Assembly: GCA_018343915.1 (NCBI GenBank)
Contig: JABRWF010000007.1
Location: 3,658,001 to 3,722,000 of the forward strand
Source of the DNA: Agroathelia rolfsii
Lineage: Eukaryota; Basidiomycota; Agaricomycetes; Amylocorticiales; Amylocorticiaceae
Direction: 5' to 3'
Length of the DNA stretch: 64,000 bases
In this document: one piece after another, positions 22,045-35,837 of the stretch
Layout of the letters: every line of letters starts with the position of its first letter
Position numbering within the stretch: the first letter of the stretch is position 1
The notes under the pieces: generated by a model
Databases searched by the model: none
Told to the model about the DNA's origin: nothing
What the model saw: the letters and a program-made list of their open reading frames with translations, nothing else
Position numbers and translations under genes: made by a program

Positions 22045-25000
22045 GGTTAGCGTGTCTGGTCTCGTAAACGGGGGGTGCTATTGCGGGGAAAATAAACGAT
22101 TAGCTCGACACGGGCAGGAATAAATAGCGTCTTGCGTGAGAACTGACTAGGTCGATAGCCGACAAGGCTGGAGATGCGATTGCAGTGGCCATTGGAGGAT
22201 AGCTCGTCCTGCAAAACGGTAGCAGAAGCAGGAGAGAGAGGTAGAGAAGGCAAGCGGGCGAGGAGGAGGGGAAGGAGGAAAGAGGGAGAGAGAGAGAAAG
22301 AAAGAGAGAGAGAACAGCAACAGACGAGAGAGCGACTGCTGCAGCGATGATGACCGATATTCATTTCATTTCCACTTGGAATTCTTTTCCCCGCCCCGCC
22401 AGCTTCCCTTTTTTGGAAGTGTCACACTCCCCAGATCATCGATCACTGGTCACATGACTACCCTTCTTTCCACTCAGCCAATCGGATAATTCTGTGAATA
22501 TTGCTATTTAGCAGCGAGTCCAGACCATCCACTTTTTTTTTGTCGGCCTTTTTGCCACCCACTAGATGTTTTGTCCAGACCTTTTACGTTCCTCTTTTCT
22601 CTGCTCCTCTTCGCAGCTGCTTGGCAGCTAACTAACAAACAGTGCCCTCGACTCAAAGTCCCTTGTTATCAGTTCCTTGATACGCCGGTGGAGCGCATGG
22701 CTATCTGCGCCGTTGAACTGCAAATAAATGAAGGTCATGTGTGCCGATCCCTGTATTCTCTCCGCGGAACACCTGCTGGCACGTTTCCAAGCTGGCGCGC
22801 TTTGCTCCAACACGTGAATGCTGTCGTTTCCTTGTCTCCTCTTTTTCCCTTCGAGACGTCCACTCTGGGTGTCTCTGTTGCTCTTCTCCACCATACGACC
22901 TGTCCACATGAGCATTGCGCCCTTTCGTCGCTCTAGCCCACCCACATTTAGCAATGTCTCCTATTCTGCGTAAAAATTATAATCACTATCCAGCCTAGTT
23001 AGTAGCGCGTCCTTCCCCCCTGCGCTATTCAAGCTGCGCCACCACTAGTCAGAATTTAGCCGTCACCCCCGTTGTAACGAGTTACCAGTTTGCCAAGTGC
23101 TATGCGATATGCCCCTGCATACGTATATCACCTGCAAGATGCTCGCCCTCTAATCAACGAAACGATCGATTATCAACTGCGCCTTTTGTTTTTTGCTATT
23201 ATCTCTTGCCTCGTTTTTACCTATCTTTTGCTATTTGTCTTGCCATGCCTCTCACTGCCTTCCCAATTTATTCTTGCTCTACTGCGTACTGGTGGACTTA
23301 AAAAAAAGGCTGAATGATCCCAACTGTCTTGGCTACCCATCAAAGCTACGAACAGCAACATTTCTCTTACGTTGCTCAACGGAAAATCCCGCTTGACCAT
23401 TGTTCGATGTATTCATATCTCAGGGGGGAGGCTGCTTGCCACATGAAAATGTCGTTGTCGTCCTCGACTTGGTGACTTTCGGTCGACGCCAAAAATCCGC
23501 CGCTGCGTCCGCTTTTCTCCGAGTGAGCATCACGTGACTCTTAGCTCCACTGCCTTCACCAGTTCATAAATCATGACTATGAAATGATCACCTTTTTTAC
23601 GTCTCAGCTGTAAAACATGCCAGATGGAGACGCATTTGAGCTATGTTATGTATCTCTTCTTATCTCGGCCCTTTCAACCCCCCCCCCACCCTCTTCCCTA
23701 TGTAAGCGCATTACAATATGATACTAAACCAAAGTCGTTATTCCTTCGACAATGACGACAGAGGCACTACAATGAGCCGGTACATATATTTATCTCGCTA
23801 TCGAACGGGCGACTCACCGAATGAGGAGAGATGAAGTGTATCAGGGTATGTCGGCTAACAACTCCCTCCCCGACCCGTGCCCATCACCATCAGCCAGAAT
23901 CACGAGCATCTCGGCATCTTTACGTCGCTCAGCCACCCCTTCCCCCTTTTCCTCCCACAAGTATGAGAAACTCAATCAAAAAAACGTGGTTCTGTTTTCT
24001 CTGCGAAGGAATGGAAAGAATATACTTGAGGTGTATCGTAGATGGCTCTCTTACTGTGCTAATTATGGGCAGTGACCACGCGTTTGTCTCATTTATCTGA
24101 TCTTTTTATTCGCCGGATTACATATGGATGGAAGAAATGAATTCGGGCCTACCGTCATGTTTATACTTGGAGACGTCGTGGATGCTGGTGGGTAAAATAC
24201 ATGACGTTGATGTACCAGTCTAGCGCCCACAGATTCAATTTGGGGCAAATAGGGATATACTGTGTTCGCGCTTGTGTCGGATACCTTCTCTGTCCCAAGA
24301 ATAATTAATGCTGGGAGTATATGCCGAAATTCGACTTATACGTTAGGTCATGTGATCTGAACTTTATAACCGCATCCCATATTCATTCATGGCTGTGTAT
24401 ATCCAAGTACAACGGTATAATACTATGCAAATGGAATCGGTTTTCTGTGTATTGAAAACCATGGCGAACCGTCTACCTATCTAATCTGATGGTGGTTTTT
24501 TGTACACAAATGTCAGCAAGTACAAATAAATCAGCGTTGTCAGGGGTCTACATATGTTAACATTGAATAAGAATATGTTACAAGGGCTGTCCATCATGAT
24601 GCTATGTTGTTTGCTGATATTTAGATGCTATTGTGTTTCATCCGACCTGTCACGATGTATATAAACATCTTTGTATATCATTTCGAGCAGATACTGCCGT
24701 CCGTAGCTACACAGGCTAATTCGCTTAGCAAAGCCGATCGTGTTGATATCTGACCCTCCAGCCGACGGCTTCAGCTTGGGACAAGTTCAGACACGGAGAG
24801 CGTTAAGTAGAGCACACGATAAAGGAGGTCTGATTGATTACGACACATTGAGTGAGTGTGTAATTCGCTCAAAATAGGTATAAGCAGGTTATCGACTAAC
24901 AGGATGAAGAACACGCCCTAACTGTCAATTGAAACTAGCTACACACATTGCTAGCAACACCATCTATCATCTGCTTGAACATCCCAACCTTCCCCTTTTT

Positions 25001-28000
25001 TTGTGTATCGCATACTTATGCCAATTAAAATGAGCGGTTTTGCTTCCATGCAATATTCTTTATTGTCCGCCCGATTTACCTGATTTTTTTTTCAAGTTTG
25101 TGTATCCATATTTCAGGTGTTCAAGTCAAACCTTTGATCCCGTAATTTAAAATTTGCTTATATATTATTTCCATTGCCCAAAATGCATGACTTTGCAAAA
25201 CACCTTCTCTGTATCCTACTATAATGACTAACGTTGCATCGTGCACATACTTGTTTGATCTACTTCTATAACATTCTCCTTACTGACAGATTTGAAATAT
25301 TCAATTCAAGTGTTTTCTGTTGTCAGGGAATGTCTTTTGCATGCGGATACTGTCCTATTAGATGAGCATTTTGAATTGCTTCAATTATCCAAGTCCAAGA
25401 TATTGTGACATGTAAGGTGAGTATTGTTAGACTCAAAAATTTTAGCCGTAACAAAATCCTTCCCTGTGCAGAGCACGGGTACCAACTAGTGTATATCAAT
25501 TTAGCTTTTATCCTACTAGTATGGCCATTAGCAATTAGTATAGAGATACTAGTAATTGTGATGTATTTAAATAAATCCATTCACCTTATATCAGGGGACT
25601 AACTTCCTATGGAGCAATTTAGCTATTATCCTGTGGTCATCAACAATTAGTATTGATATACTAGTAATTGTGATGTAGTAAGATGAATTTGTGCATCTTG
25701 TATGCATTAGATATTAGGGAACTGACGTCCTGTGGAGCATATATCGACAAGTATCTAATGGTGTATAAATTATAGCTATAAATAAGTAATAATGGAATTG
25801 TCATGCCCCGGGGGGAAAACCTTGCAACTCCCCTACTACTTCTTTCTCGTTTATATAGTTCCCACTAGGATGTTTGCACCTACAATATTATTCACTGGCA
25901 GTACCTTTGGCAGGCCTGCTATTATGCTAGGGCCTAAACTCCTAGGGATGACTATATCACCAATGTACCATTTTCTTCAAATCGGTTCTTGGAGTTTCAA
26001 GTCGTAGTATTCACAGAGAATGCCAGTATCTACGGAGTCTCTGGCTTATAGACGTACTCATACTTTATAGAACATTTGCTTCGTGATATTTTGCCTTTGA
26101 AGTTTTTGGTACGCCTATCAATAGCCTTTTGGCATTTATTGCTTATTTGTGTCTTGAGTAAGAAATCGACTAAACCTAAAATTTAATTAGGCTGCGTTTA
26201 TATTGTGTGTTATAATTGTCATTTATGCTTAAATTTCAGCTCATTGGAATTTAAAAAAAAGTATTATGGACTCTATCCAAGTTTTCTTCAATATCTTTTC
26301 TGTCTATGATTATACTGTTAATTACTTTGGAGATGATATATATCTCCGGGAGATGAATTGGTTAGTAGGTATCTCTTTAGTAGGTAGCTACCGCAACAAC
26401 TTTCTTTTGACTTTGGGTATTTTAAATAGGGCTATGCTTGTTAGTGGCTCTCTGAAATACGTCATGTCTTCTTTTTAGTTCTGGTATTGATAATATTATT
26501 TATGCAGATAAGTGATATTTCAGGAGTATGTTTCTTATGTTTATGTTTAGAAGCCGGGAGCTTATACTGACCTCAACATCTTACCTTACAATGCTAATGC
26601 TGATACAAGATTGTCATTTTAAATCTGGATTTAGTTTATTTTCATATAAGATCTATCTTTGTATGCGTCTCTGAATATTTTGTTGGAGCTAAAATGACTA
26701 ACTAACCCTATGCAGTGAATGGTCGAAAATTTGTGATACCAGTAGTCATTGTACATAACAATAGTCAGGATATATGAATTTATTGACAAATTGTGGTACT
26801 TCCCTTGTGGCTTGGTATAGTGCATTTTAGCATTGCATTTCTTGATGAGAAATCATCATTTAGAAAGAATATTCATAAACGCTACTGGCAACTTACAAGG
26901 AATTTATATAGCGTGTGGAATAGGTATGTACCGAAAACATAGCTATATTTTACTTTATGTTAATCGCCTTTCAAAAAGTATACACAATACAAATGTAAGC
27001 ATCGTCTATATTTTTCATCGTATGATATGTTTAGTTTTAAGTTGAAGTTCGATATACTAGCACAGGGGGCATTTGCCTGCTATTTTACTTTGGTTGCTTT
27101 GACCCAAAATTAATTATCCGAATTTGAGCCCTGGATAGCCTGTGCCGCCCAAACAAGTTTAACTTCCTAAATACTGATTGCTGGATCTCTGGTTTATCTT
27201 CTAAATCTCTAGAGAACACCTTTCGATGAGTGCGTTATCAATCAATGCTATCTGTATTGTGAAGTGGAAGTTGTTTTTTCACTATACGTTTATTACTCAC
27301 TTTCCAGGACAAATAAATTTATGACCCGCCTTATAACATATGTTGTTAGGAGTAGCAGGTTTGTTCACCGATTTCTTGAGCCCAGCAACTGAATCATACG
27401 TCTAAATAACACTTCAGCTGTACTCACAGCGTGAGTTGAAGAGTATTTACATTTTTCGAGCAATACCTATAATGATACAAAACAGCACTTTAACTATAGC
27501 TGTGGTTGTATCGGTTTATCAACACTCCCCTTGAAAAAGTTGCGCATTTCTTATACTCGCTTTCGACTTGATGATTATTTGACTTAGTCTGTCCTGTCCA
27601 AAAACTAGGGAGTTTATACTGCAATATATTTGGCTGCTGTTCGAGGTAAATGCATTTTTATTGTTAGATATACGCATTGATTTATCGATATAACTCCATG
27701 ACTTACAAGGTGTATTCATGCTCATTCCTATCAATGTAAGGAGCCTACTCTGTACTGCAGTCCATTCACGGCTCATGATTTAATTTCGGTTTGATTGTCT
27801 GGTTCAGGCCGAATTCTCGGGATAGCTTTCGACAAGGGCTCAACCGGCATGAGTGCAAACCGGAAAACACAGCACGGGATTTTATCTCTCTATCCCAGCT
27901 TGAGAACAGTGACAATAGTGCTTCTAGGAAAGGCCCTATTGATGAACGTTTAAAGTCTTTATCGACAGACCTCTGACTTGAAGAACTTTCAGAAGAGTAC

Positions 28001-28182
28001 AAAAATCCTTTTTATATTATGAGTAATCGCTGGTACAATCCTCCAAGAATCTTGTAGTTGAATACATGTAAATTTACACCACTATGAAAACATGCACTAG
28101 AACGGTAGTACATTTGACGAAAGTGGCAATTACACCAAAGAATAATGAGTCAGGCCGTTTATTTGCTCGTAGAAGGAAGGTA
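22045..28182. other. long gene-poor region
   Basis: No gene I can support. 22045-22400 is the CT-rich leader of the preceding gene. Between 22.4 and 24.2 kb there are GC-richer stretches with short open frames on both strands, none with family resemblance or consistent splicing. 24.9-27.8 kb is AT-rich and looks like eroded repeat sequence; it includes a diverged tandem duplication at about 25497-25737. Confidence 0.45.
25497..25737. repeat. diverged tandem duplication, unit about 120 bp
   Basis: Two adjacent copies share CAATTTAGCT-TTATCCT, a segment with AATTAGTAT, GATACTAGTAATTGTGATGT-like sequence and a shared end (GGGGACTAACTTCCTATGGAG versus GGGAACTGACGTCCTGTGGAG, compared in parts). 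No coding capacity seen. Possibly a fragment of an old element. Confidence 0.5.
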
Positions 28183-28618
28183 TCACTCTGGTGTTTTCCA
28201 GGAAAAATCCCCATTTCTACCAATACTTCTACCGGCCACCTTATTTTGGGTAAAAGGATTGGTAAAAGCGAGCATCACATGACTCTAGTTCAGCAGAGAA
28301 ACAGGTCACGCGATCAGCACTTTTTACCAAATTCTTTATCCGAAGTATGGGGATTTGTCAAAAGATTGGTAAAAACGACATTTTTCTTTTGAAATCCCCA
28401 GACACTCTGGGGTTTTCAGACCAAAAATATTGTTTTCATCAATATTTTGACAAATCCGATAAAGGAATTGGTAAAAAAACAATTGACCACGTGACCTACT
28501 TCTCTGCTAGATTGTGGTCACGTGATGCTCGCTTTTACCAATCCTTTTACTTGAAGTAAGGTCATTGGTAAGAAGTATTGGTAGAAACGGGGCTTTTCCC
28601 TGGAGAACTCCGGAGTGA
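28183..28618. mobile_element. 436 bp palindromic MITE-like element
   Basis: The ends are long imperfect inverted repeats: the left arm (28183 to about 28275) contains CCAGGAAAAATCCCCATTTC and TAAAAGGATTGGTAAAAGCG, and the right arm is the reverse complement of CCAGGGAAAAGCCCCGTTTC and the same TAAAAGGATTGGTAAAAGCG. Outermost bases are TCACTC and GAGTGA. Internal parts carry further inverted segments around GGTCACGTGAT, TTACCAA and TTTATCC. No protein is encoded, so it would need a transposase in trans. No clear target duplication was found. A broken second copy lies at 9019-9822. Confidence 0.75.
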
Positions 28619-28806
28619 GATTCTATAGATGTATCACTGGAAGGATAATACAGATGCACTTGTATAGTAGCAGATATAATAAAGTAGCGAAAACACAACA
28701 GTATGCGAAAAGGATGGAATGAGGATAAAAACATTTATCGACAAGTGGTGTAGTAAAACTGAACATGCACGTATACTGAAAAAGAGTTAAAAATATTTTT
28801 TTCTAG

Positions 28807-30784
28807 TTAGGATGGGTGTTGAGGTGGTTCCACATGAGCACCCATTCCAGCACGTGACGGACGTCGTGACAAACAATTTAAAACAGGAAGACTAGGGGGC
28901 CTGAAGTGGTACGTCGGTGGCAGCCTACCGCGACCCTTCATGGAGCTCCAGGTGCTCCGATTATCGGGCGGCGCGGATGGATTAGCAGACATCAAATCAT
29001 GAGGTACAGTGCTGGCTCCTCGTCTATAATTATCGATGAGCATATAAATAAATCCAAAAGGAGGAATGCATATGTCCGAATCTGTTTGGGATGAGTGGTA
29101 AGAGGACGGTGGTGTTCGGATTGCAAACCGATTTGAACAATATTATTTCTTTTCTTCTTTTATTCGCTTTTATTCTTATTTATTACGCCGTGCGTAATGC
29201 TTCGATTTTAGTTGTGTCGAACAAATGACGACACTGTACAGTTCATGTCATGTGACTTGTGTTCGTACAAATGGTTCGACTTCATCAAAGATGCACTTCA
29301 GTCTTGTTGTATACGACTGAAGTGTAAGCCGTTTAATTTGTTGTTCATTCGTTATTGATTCTTATTATGTATTAGTTGATATCGTACAGGTACTTAATAT
29401 GAGTCTTGCTGTACACGACTGAAGTTTGATATCGTTCAGTTCTTACATTTCAACAGGTGGTGACGGTGGGAAGAGCCCGAGCGGCAGGAGCAGTGATACC
29501 AGCGCTGCTATTGCTCGTGCTCGGGACGCCTTGAGACTCGCATGAGGAAGGAGTATGACCGTATATAATGCTTGGCGATGGTACTACTTCGTGGTCTAGA
29601 TATATAGATCTTATGAGCATAAACTTTAAATTTCAAATGAAGTCAAGAAAGCAGGAAATACCTCTCAAATACGAGGGCGACGTCTCCCTTCGCTGGGATA
29701 CAAATGAATCTGCCGAAGAGGTATGCTGACTCATCTCACCCCGTGCGTTTGCTATAAGCTTCCTCTTTAGCCTTCTCCAACACAAAAATAATATCGCTCC
29801 CGTAATCAAAAGCAACGCTACCATACCACCAGCGACGCCATCAGCGAGTGCTCCTACATTGGCCGAGTTTTGGCTCTGTGCACTGGCGTCAGGACTAGTA
29901 CTGCTTGTGCTTGTGATGACACTGCTGGCTGTAGTGTCTGCCGCTGTAGCTGTTTTTGCGCCAGTTGAGAGATAAGTGGCCGCAGAGGAAGTAAATGATG
30001 GACAATTACTGAAGTTCTTTCCTTCGCCCTCGTTAATCTCTAATCCTGCCTCTTCCGAAAAGAAGATATAAAACCTGTGATCAAGAATTAGTATACCCGA
30101 GAACGGGTTTTATCATCTAAGGTGAGTAAAAACAATGGACGCACCAGGCACCTTGACTTACCCACCCTTATTTATATAGCCATGGGCGGAGGTCTATCTG
30201 CTCATTGCACACGGCTGCTTGCACAATAGGGTTTATGGTGGTGTTGAGTAATGGCGCGCAACCATTGGCATATGTAAAATATGTCCCATTTCCGGCATCA
30301 GTACCATATCCGTCTGGGTCGTTATCATACTGGCAGCTGAGACAAATTATAAGTGGATTATTCGAGGGAGCAGAAGACTGGATGGCGAAAAGAGAGAAAA
30401 AGAGACCAACTTGTAGCATAGCATAGACAGTGTAAATGAAATATGGTTGCAACAGCAAGCAGAGAGTTGACTGTTGCATACATCTCCGGGTAGATTGGTA
30501 GTAAATTGCGAGAGCTTGTCTGTTGTTGCTTGTCTTATTAGAGGGCTGTTCTTTTCTCAACTATGTAGATATATTAAAAACTTATATTGACCATCGCAGA
30601 CTTGTCTCAAACGTTGATATGTCATGCATGGAGTTTCTCCCACGGCATCGACATACCAATCTAGTGCTGTGGAGTTGCATTTGGATAGATAAGGACTCTG
30701 CGCCCAGGTAAAAACCGCCCTTGTCCAGAGTGAAGCTAGCAGAAATAGATAAAGAAGGCTGGTTGTTTCGAGTCGCGAGCCCAT
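28807..30784 (-). pseudogene. decayed paralog of the single-pass membrane protein at 32.3-33.9 kb
   Basis: Exon lengths and positions mirror the intact neighbour: 30784-30586 (199 nt), 30519-30411 (109 nt), 30336-30145 (192 nt), 30074-29662 (413 nt), then a broken last exon. Conserved features are a signal peptide, NSTALDWYVDAVGETPCMTY, a Cys-rich segment with LSACCCNH, NGCAPLLNTTINPIV, GKNFSNCP, a Thr/Ser-rich stalk, and a membrane helix (VALLLITGAILFLCW) followed by basic residues. Lesions: the donor of intron 1 reads ATAAGT instead of GT, an in-frame TAA sits at 30168-30170, and the cytoplasmic C-terminus is interrupted. Its recognisable end (RSTWSSMKGRGRLPPTY, near 28.9-29.0 kb) is separated from the helix exon by about 400 bp of unrelated sequence, and a TGA closes the frame at 29450. 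Confidence 0.68.
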
Positions 30785-32289
30785 CTTCCCAAATAAAAGT
30801 AGACGCTATCAGAGTCAGTAGTATACGTCGTTATCAGTAGCATACCGTATACGTATGAAGGTTTGAAGGACAATGCTAGTTCATGGATACTGGGTAAAAC
30901 AGAAGCGAGTTGCGGGGAGAGGGAACTTCCACCCTCGCGTGAACTCCTAAAACTGATTTTGGTATATAAACTTCCAGTTTGATGACGGCACTATTAGCAC
31001 GAGCACATATGCATACAATATGCGCACTGGCACTGGGTGTAGTATTGTTGGCTCGGAGGTGATGCGACCATGATCGGATTGTAACACATGGACTGTATGT
31101 CTGTAGTCCGTCATTTTTTCCACCAGTACGATCTACTCGTGTGGTAGCTTTTTGTGCCTAGAATTAAGCTAGCAATTCAAAGCAGAAATATGGGCGTAAT
31201 TGGGTGCCTGATGGCTTCATCCAGATCAGCCTTAAGTTCAACAACAGGAAAACAGTCCAAATTATCAAGTTTCAGACCAGGGGTCGGAAATGGAGTGCTA
31301 TCATTGCGTATAACTTGTATGATTTAATCAAACGCTTTGAAACAAGCTCTCGATGTAATGATATTAGGTCCAACATGGGAGTGACATCCGAGTCGTATCA
31401 TTGGTCGGAACTCGGACTCTCCCTATAGCGGTCCAGAAGTAATAATACTATCCCCTTGACAACTACTCTGTTGGAATCCTCCATAGATCTGATCTTATAA
31501 ATTCGTACTTGTGATTGGACTACAAAAGGTCTTAGCAGCCTAATATCAGGGGAGAGAATTAGTCAACAACTTTGGGGACATGAGAACAGCTCGAATGAGG
31601 GGGTCACCCTTGCTAAATATCGAAGACTATGTTAGGCATAGATTTCAAGTCAGATGTATTCAAGAGTTATCACAAGCAGCTTGAAGCCGATCACGAACAC
31701 CTCGTTGTGCAGTTCAAATAGATGCGATCATCGACCACATGATTATTTCTATTTTGATTAATTCATTTGAAGTCCTATCACTACTAAGGCAAACCGGACT
31801 CCAGGGGGCGGTGACTGACGGTAGGAGGGCTTTGATACCCCATTCAATCTTTTTCGCAAAGTTGATCCGTTTTTGTCCTGAAGATTGCGGACAAAACTTA
31901 ATTACATGTCAAACTGAGATATACTGTGTTGCCGTTAAACCATACTCCCGCATGGTAATTGAAATTGTATTGTGACCCGCCGGGAGAGATCGCATCTTTT
32001 TATGATCATAACGACTGCAACCCAACAAAAAACTATCATGATATTGGTATATAGATAACGGAGACGTTATGTACTGTAGAATGAACGTTTAAGAATATGA
32101 AGAGATTACATGTACATCAAAAATGGAGGAAAAATAGGAAAGAAATGGAAATGAGGTGAAGATTATATAGAGTACTTTTTCAATGAGCGATAAACAGATA
32201 TACTATACCGAGGAAGTCCAGAGCAAAGTGCGTGCCAAGAAGCTTACTAGCTTCTAATGAAAAGAATAAGCCAAATACAACACAGCATG
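30785..32289. other. intergenic between the two membrane-protein paralogs
   Basis: Promoter side of the decayed copy and 3' flank of the intact copy. Short open frames only; nothing recognised. Confidence 0.5.
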
Positions 32290-33878
32290 CTATGGTGCAT
32301 GATCTGAAGGCCGGGAAGGAGGGCCGGGGTATGCTGGCGGCAGTCTGCCGCTCGTACTGCGATTAAGTCCATAGATCGATGGAAGTGGTCCAGCATCGAT
32401 ATGTCGCTCTTGATCATCACCGTCTGAAGAAAGGTGTGCGCTTGAGTCCTGAGGAGAAACAAGTGGTTCACTGGGAGACGTTCCGGATTCGTTGGGGAAA
32501 GTGCCGTTTCTCGGTCGTAGTCCGGGCTTATGAATAGAGCGTCGCGACAAGGAAGAGTTATCACTGGCATTTTGTACGAATCTATTAGGGACAAGTGGAG
32601 CGAGGGGGGGAGCACCGGAGCTAATATCACTCATAAGATCCGCGCTACTATAGGATGTGATAGTGTCCGGAAACCTCGTACTGATGGATTCCGTTCCATA
32701 ACCTATATGGCCGTAAGTGTGTGCCAGATACAAAATGGATAGAAAGTGGCAATACCTCTAGAATACGAGGATGAACTAAGATCCAATCGCTGCTGCTGCG
32801 CGATAAATGGCTCAGGTTCTGCATGCTGAATCATATCAATGCTTTCCCTTTCTCTTATGTTCCTCTTCAGTTTCCTCCAGCAGGAAAAGAAAACCGCTGC
32901 CGCAACCAAGAGGATGAATATGACGCCTCCGACGATGCCTCCTGCCACTGCTCCTACATTGACTGAGTTCTGGTGTGGCACAGAAGTGGTAGTACCACTA
33001 CTCTGAAAAGATGTAGTGGTGGTATTGAGGTTAGAAGATATCGTTGCAGTTGCGGTCTTAGCAGCAGATGAGAGAGAGGATGCCGCGGACGACGCCGATT
33101 GGGGGCAATTACTAAAGTTCTTTCCACCCCCATTGCTTATGGCGAGCGAAGCTTCGTTCATCGAGTAGACATAGAACCTAGTCATTCATGATTAGCTTCT
33201 ATATGAAATGGCATCTCACACCAATAGTCATGACAAGGCAGTGTGCGCACCAAGGACCGTCGGTTGGCCATTGCGTAGTATACAACCATGACCCTAAATC
33301 GATATGGCTGTTGCAGACCGCTGATTGCACTCCCAAATTAATTGTATAATTGAGCATAGGTGTGCAGCCATCGGCGTAGTCGAAGTATGCTCCAAGGCCT
33401 GCATCTATTCCTGTCCCATTGGGGTTGTTATTGTACTGGCAGCTGAACTCTCGTGAATACAGGCAGAAACAGGAATGTCAAAAAAAAAGTGGACTGACTT
33501 GAAACACAGCATAGACAAGCTAAACGCGACGTAATTGCAGCAACATGAGTGTAGCTGGGTGTCGCATGCGTCACCTGGTGTTAGTGGGTTAAACTGGGGA
33601 AGCTGGTCTACATACGATAGTCATTACTGTCCCGTTAGAACTTGAATTTCATGATCCATACAGAGAATCCAGGGCTCACATTGACTATTACAAAGCTGTC
33701 TCAACCGTTGATAGGTCATACACGGTGTTTCCCCGATCGCGTCAACATACCAGTCCAGTGCTGTAGAATTGCACTTAGAAAGATAGGGACTCTCCGCTCG
33801 AGCTGATAATAAACTCGTCAAGAACGAGGGTAATATCAGTAGCCACAATAAATTGACAGATTCAAATTGTGAGTGCAT
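32290..33878 (-). CDS. secretory single-pass membrane protein with Cys-rich ectodomain
   Basis: Five exons, 33878-33680, 33607-33499, 33442-33251, 33177-32756 and 32702-32290, sum to 1335 nt and 444 aa in one frame. Predicted order: signal peptide (residues about 1-25), an ectodomain with NSTALDWYVDAIGETPCMTY, CDTQLHSCCCNY, NGTGIDAG and GKNFSNCP holding about ten Cys and several N-glycosylation sites, a Ser/Thr-rich stalk, a helix AGGIVGGVIFILLVAAAVFF, then a basic stop-transfer (CWRKLKRN) and a roughly 170-residue Ser/Pro-rich cytoplasmic tail. The layout (glycosylated stalk, one helix, disordered tail) is that of fungal cell-surface sensors, but the family is unnamed and function unknown. 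The start is the ATG beginning MHSQFESVNLLWLL. The decayed copy lies 1.5 kb downstream on the same strand. Confidence 0.85.
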
Positions 33879-35837
33879 GGACAAAAGAAAATCCTATAGA
33901 TGGAGGTAACTGTATAATCGTAGTAGGCCTAAGCATGGGTGAGAACGCTACTGGTGACAGTGAGTGCTGTGTTTCGGGTAGTGGCCATCCGCCAAGCGTT
34001 GATGCCAGGGTAATTGATTACCATCAAACCTTGTAGCTGTTCGGATGCTAACGTTGCACCCTCTTATAATTCATTACGAGAGTGGTTGTGAAGCACGACT
34101 TCAACAAAGGACGATATCACCTTGGCATTATCGATGCACTCCGACCACTCGTAAGAAAAGCTAGCGCTAGGAATGGTACCGCTGATACGTGAGTTTCACC
34201 TTTCACGTGTAGGTTATTCATTGCACTTGGTTCTCGAATGACTGATTCAGCAGGATTATGCTCACCTGTCGACTGAGAGGCATTATAGAAGTTTTCCATT
34301 CCAAGTCTTGTATATGAAACAACATCGTTAGGCATCAACTGTGTTAAGAAAAGGACAATGTAATAGAAGCTTGTTTAGCCCTTCGGCTCATCTGCATAAG
34401 CAGTCCGAGTTCCGCCAAGAGATTTCGGAGGCGATTGTTCGGAGATATTTCTGCCGAAGGAAGCGCTGTCCTTGAAGCACGCATCAGGTAAACAGGCTTG
34501 AATCCATCTTCGCCCTTTGCTTCCTGCCAGTGTGCGGTCAACATCGCATCGACTTACAGTTTGTCTTCACTTGAGACATTCAATCATAATTCTCTTACCT
34601 GCCGTTCTAGAAAAGGCTTTGGATCAACTGGACAGTGTATTAGTCGAAGACCACAATGGGGGATTGCTACTTGATTACGGCCAGGCACTAGTATTTTTCT
34701 GAATGTTCTGTCAGAAAAGCTAGACTGAAAGGTAGTAAACAACACCTTTTTTACCCTTGGCCGCAGGCTACACATCGACCTTGATTGAAGAGCATATTAT
34801 GCCTTTGCCCGACCACTCTCACTCCTAATGTCTTGAGTACTCTGCGAATATCAAGCCTTCGTTTGGGTACTTTTCTGTTAGGCTATTATGTGTGGTTTCA
34901 GTAGTATTAACAGAGCGCGGTGCATTCATTCATCCTGCTATAGTGCATAGAACCTTATTGCATAGGCTGTCCATCAGTTTGATCAGCGGTATTGGAAAAC
35001 ATTCAGACAGGGGTAATCCATCGTCGAATAGGGGATTGAGTATCGCAGCACACAGGAAGAATTATCACAGGCAAGTACACTATCGCACACACCCAAAACG
35101 GTTTGCTTGTCAAAATAAGAACAGCTGCTATTACACAGTTAAGATCAGATGCATAACCTCGTACCAGCGCTTCTCATACCGTATTACCCTATTTGGCGAT
35201 TCTTATGTTAAGCTGCCATACGTAGACTGATAATCTTCTCCACCCGTTCGGGCGCGAGCAGTAGGATGGGGTTTACGAGTAACGCGATCAATTATGAGTA
35301 TATCTGGCTTACTTATCCTAATTAGATGCTCATCCGTGTTAGAAATATTTTAACTATCCCTTCGAATATGTCATGTGAAAATTAATTATCTATCTATTGC
35401 GCTGTCGCGCCCATTTTCCAGGGTAGTCGTGGGGCCCTCCGCAATGAACGATTCATCGATAACAGGAAGAAATCAGAATATCCTAAAATTAAGCAGATCA
35501 GATGTTCGAATCAGCAGCTACCGAGATATCGTCTAGATAAAGAGAAGGGAGCCGTAGAGGATTGCCTGCAGCTGCAAGACAGCCTAATATAGGTATCACC
35601 GCAATTGATTCGGGCTATACCCGGAACAAGCATACGGAATCTGGTGATACGTTTAGTTTACCTCCAGTAATATTTGGCTTATCATATCTGAATTATTCAA
35701 ATCAAGTGCAATAGCAAATATGATAGCAATCACATTTTGTAAACATATTTCCAGACCCGTATGATGAATAAATAAATAAATAAAAGCGTAAGGATTTCAG
35801 CCCTACAATTAAATACCCCCTCAAGGGAGTTTAATGC
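33879..35837. other. intergenic, no gene seen
   Basis: Short open frames on the minus strand between 34.1 and 34.8 kb could be exons of an eroded gene, but I recognise no family and no consistent splice model. The rest is AT-rich. Confidence 0.4.

Noticed and set aside
22571..22936. Open frame with a signal-peptide-like start
   Set aside because: It has no ATG at its beginning, no family resemblance, and an equally long antisense frame.
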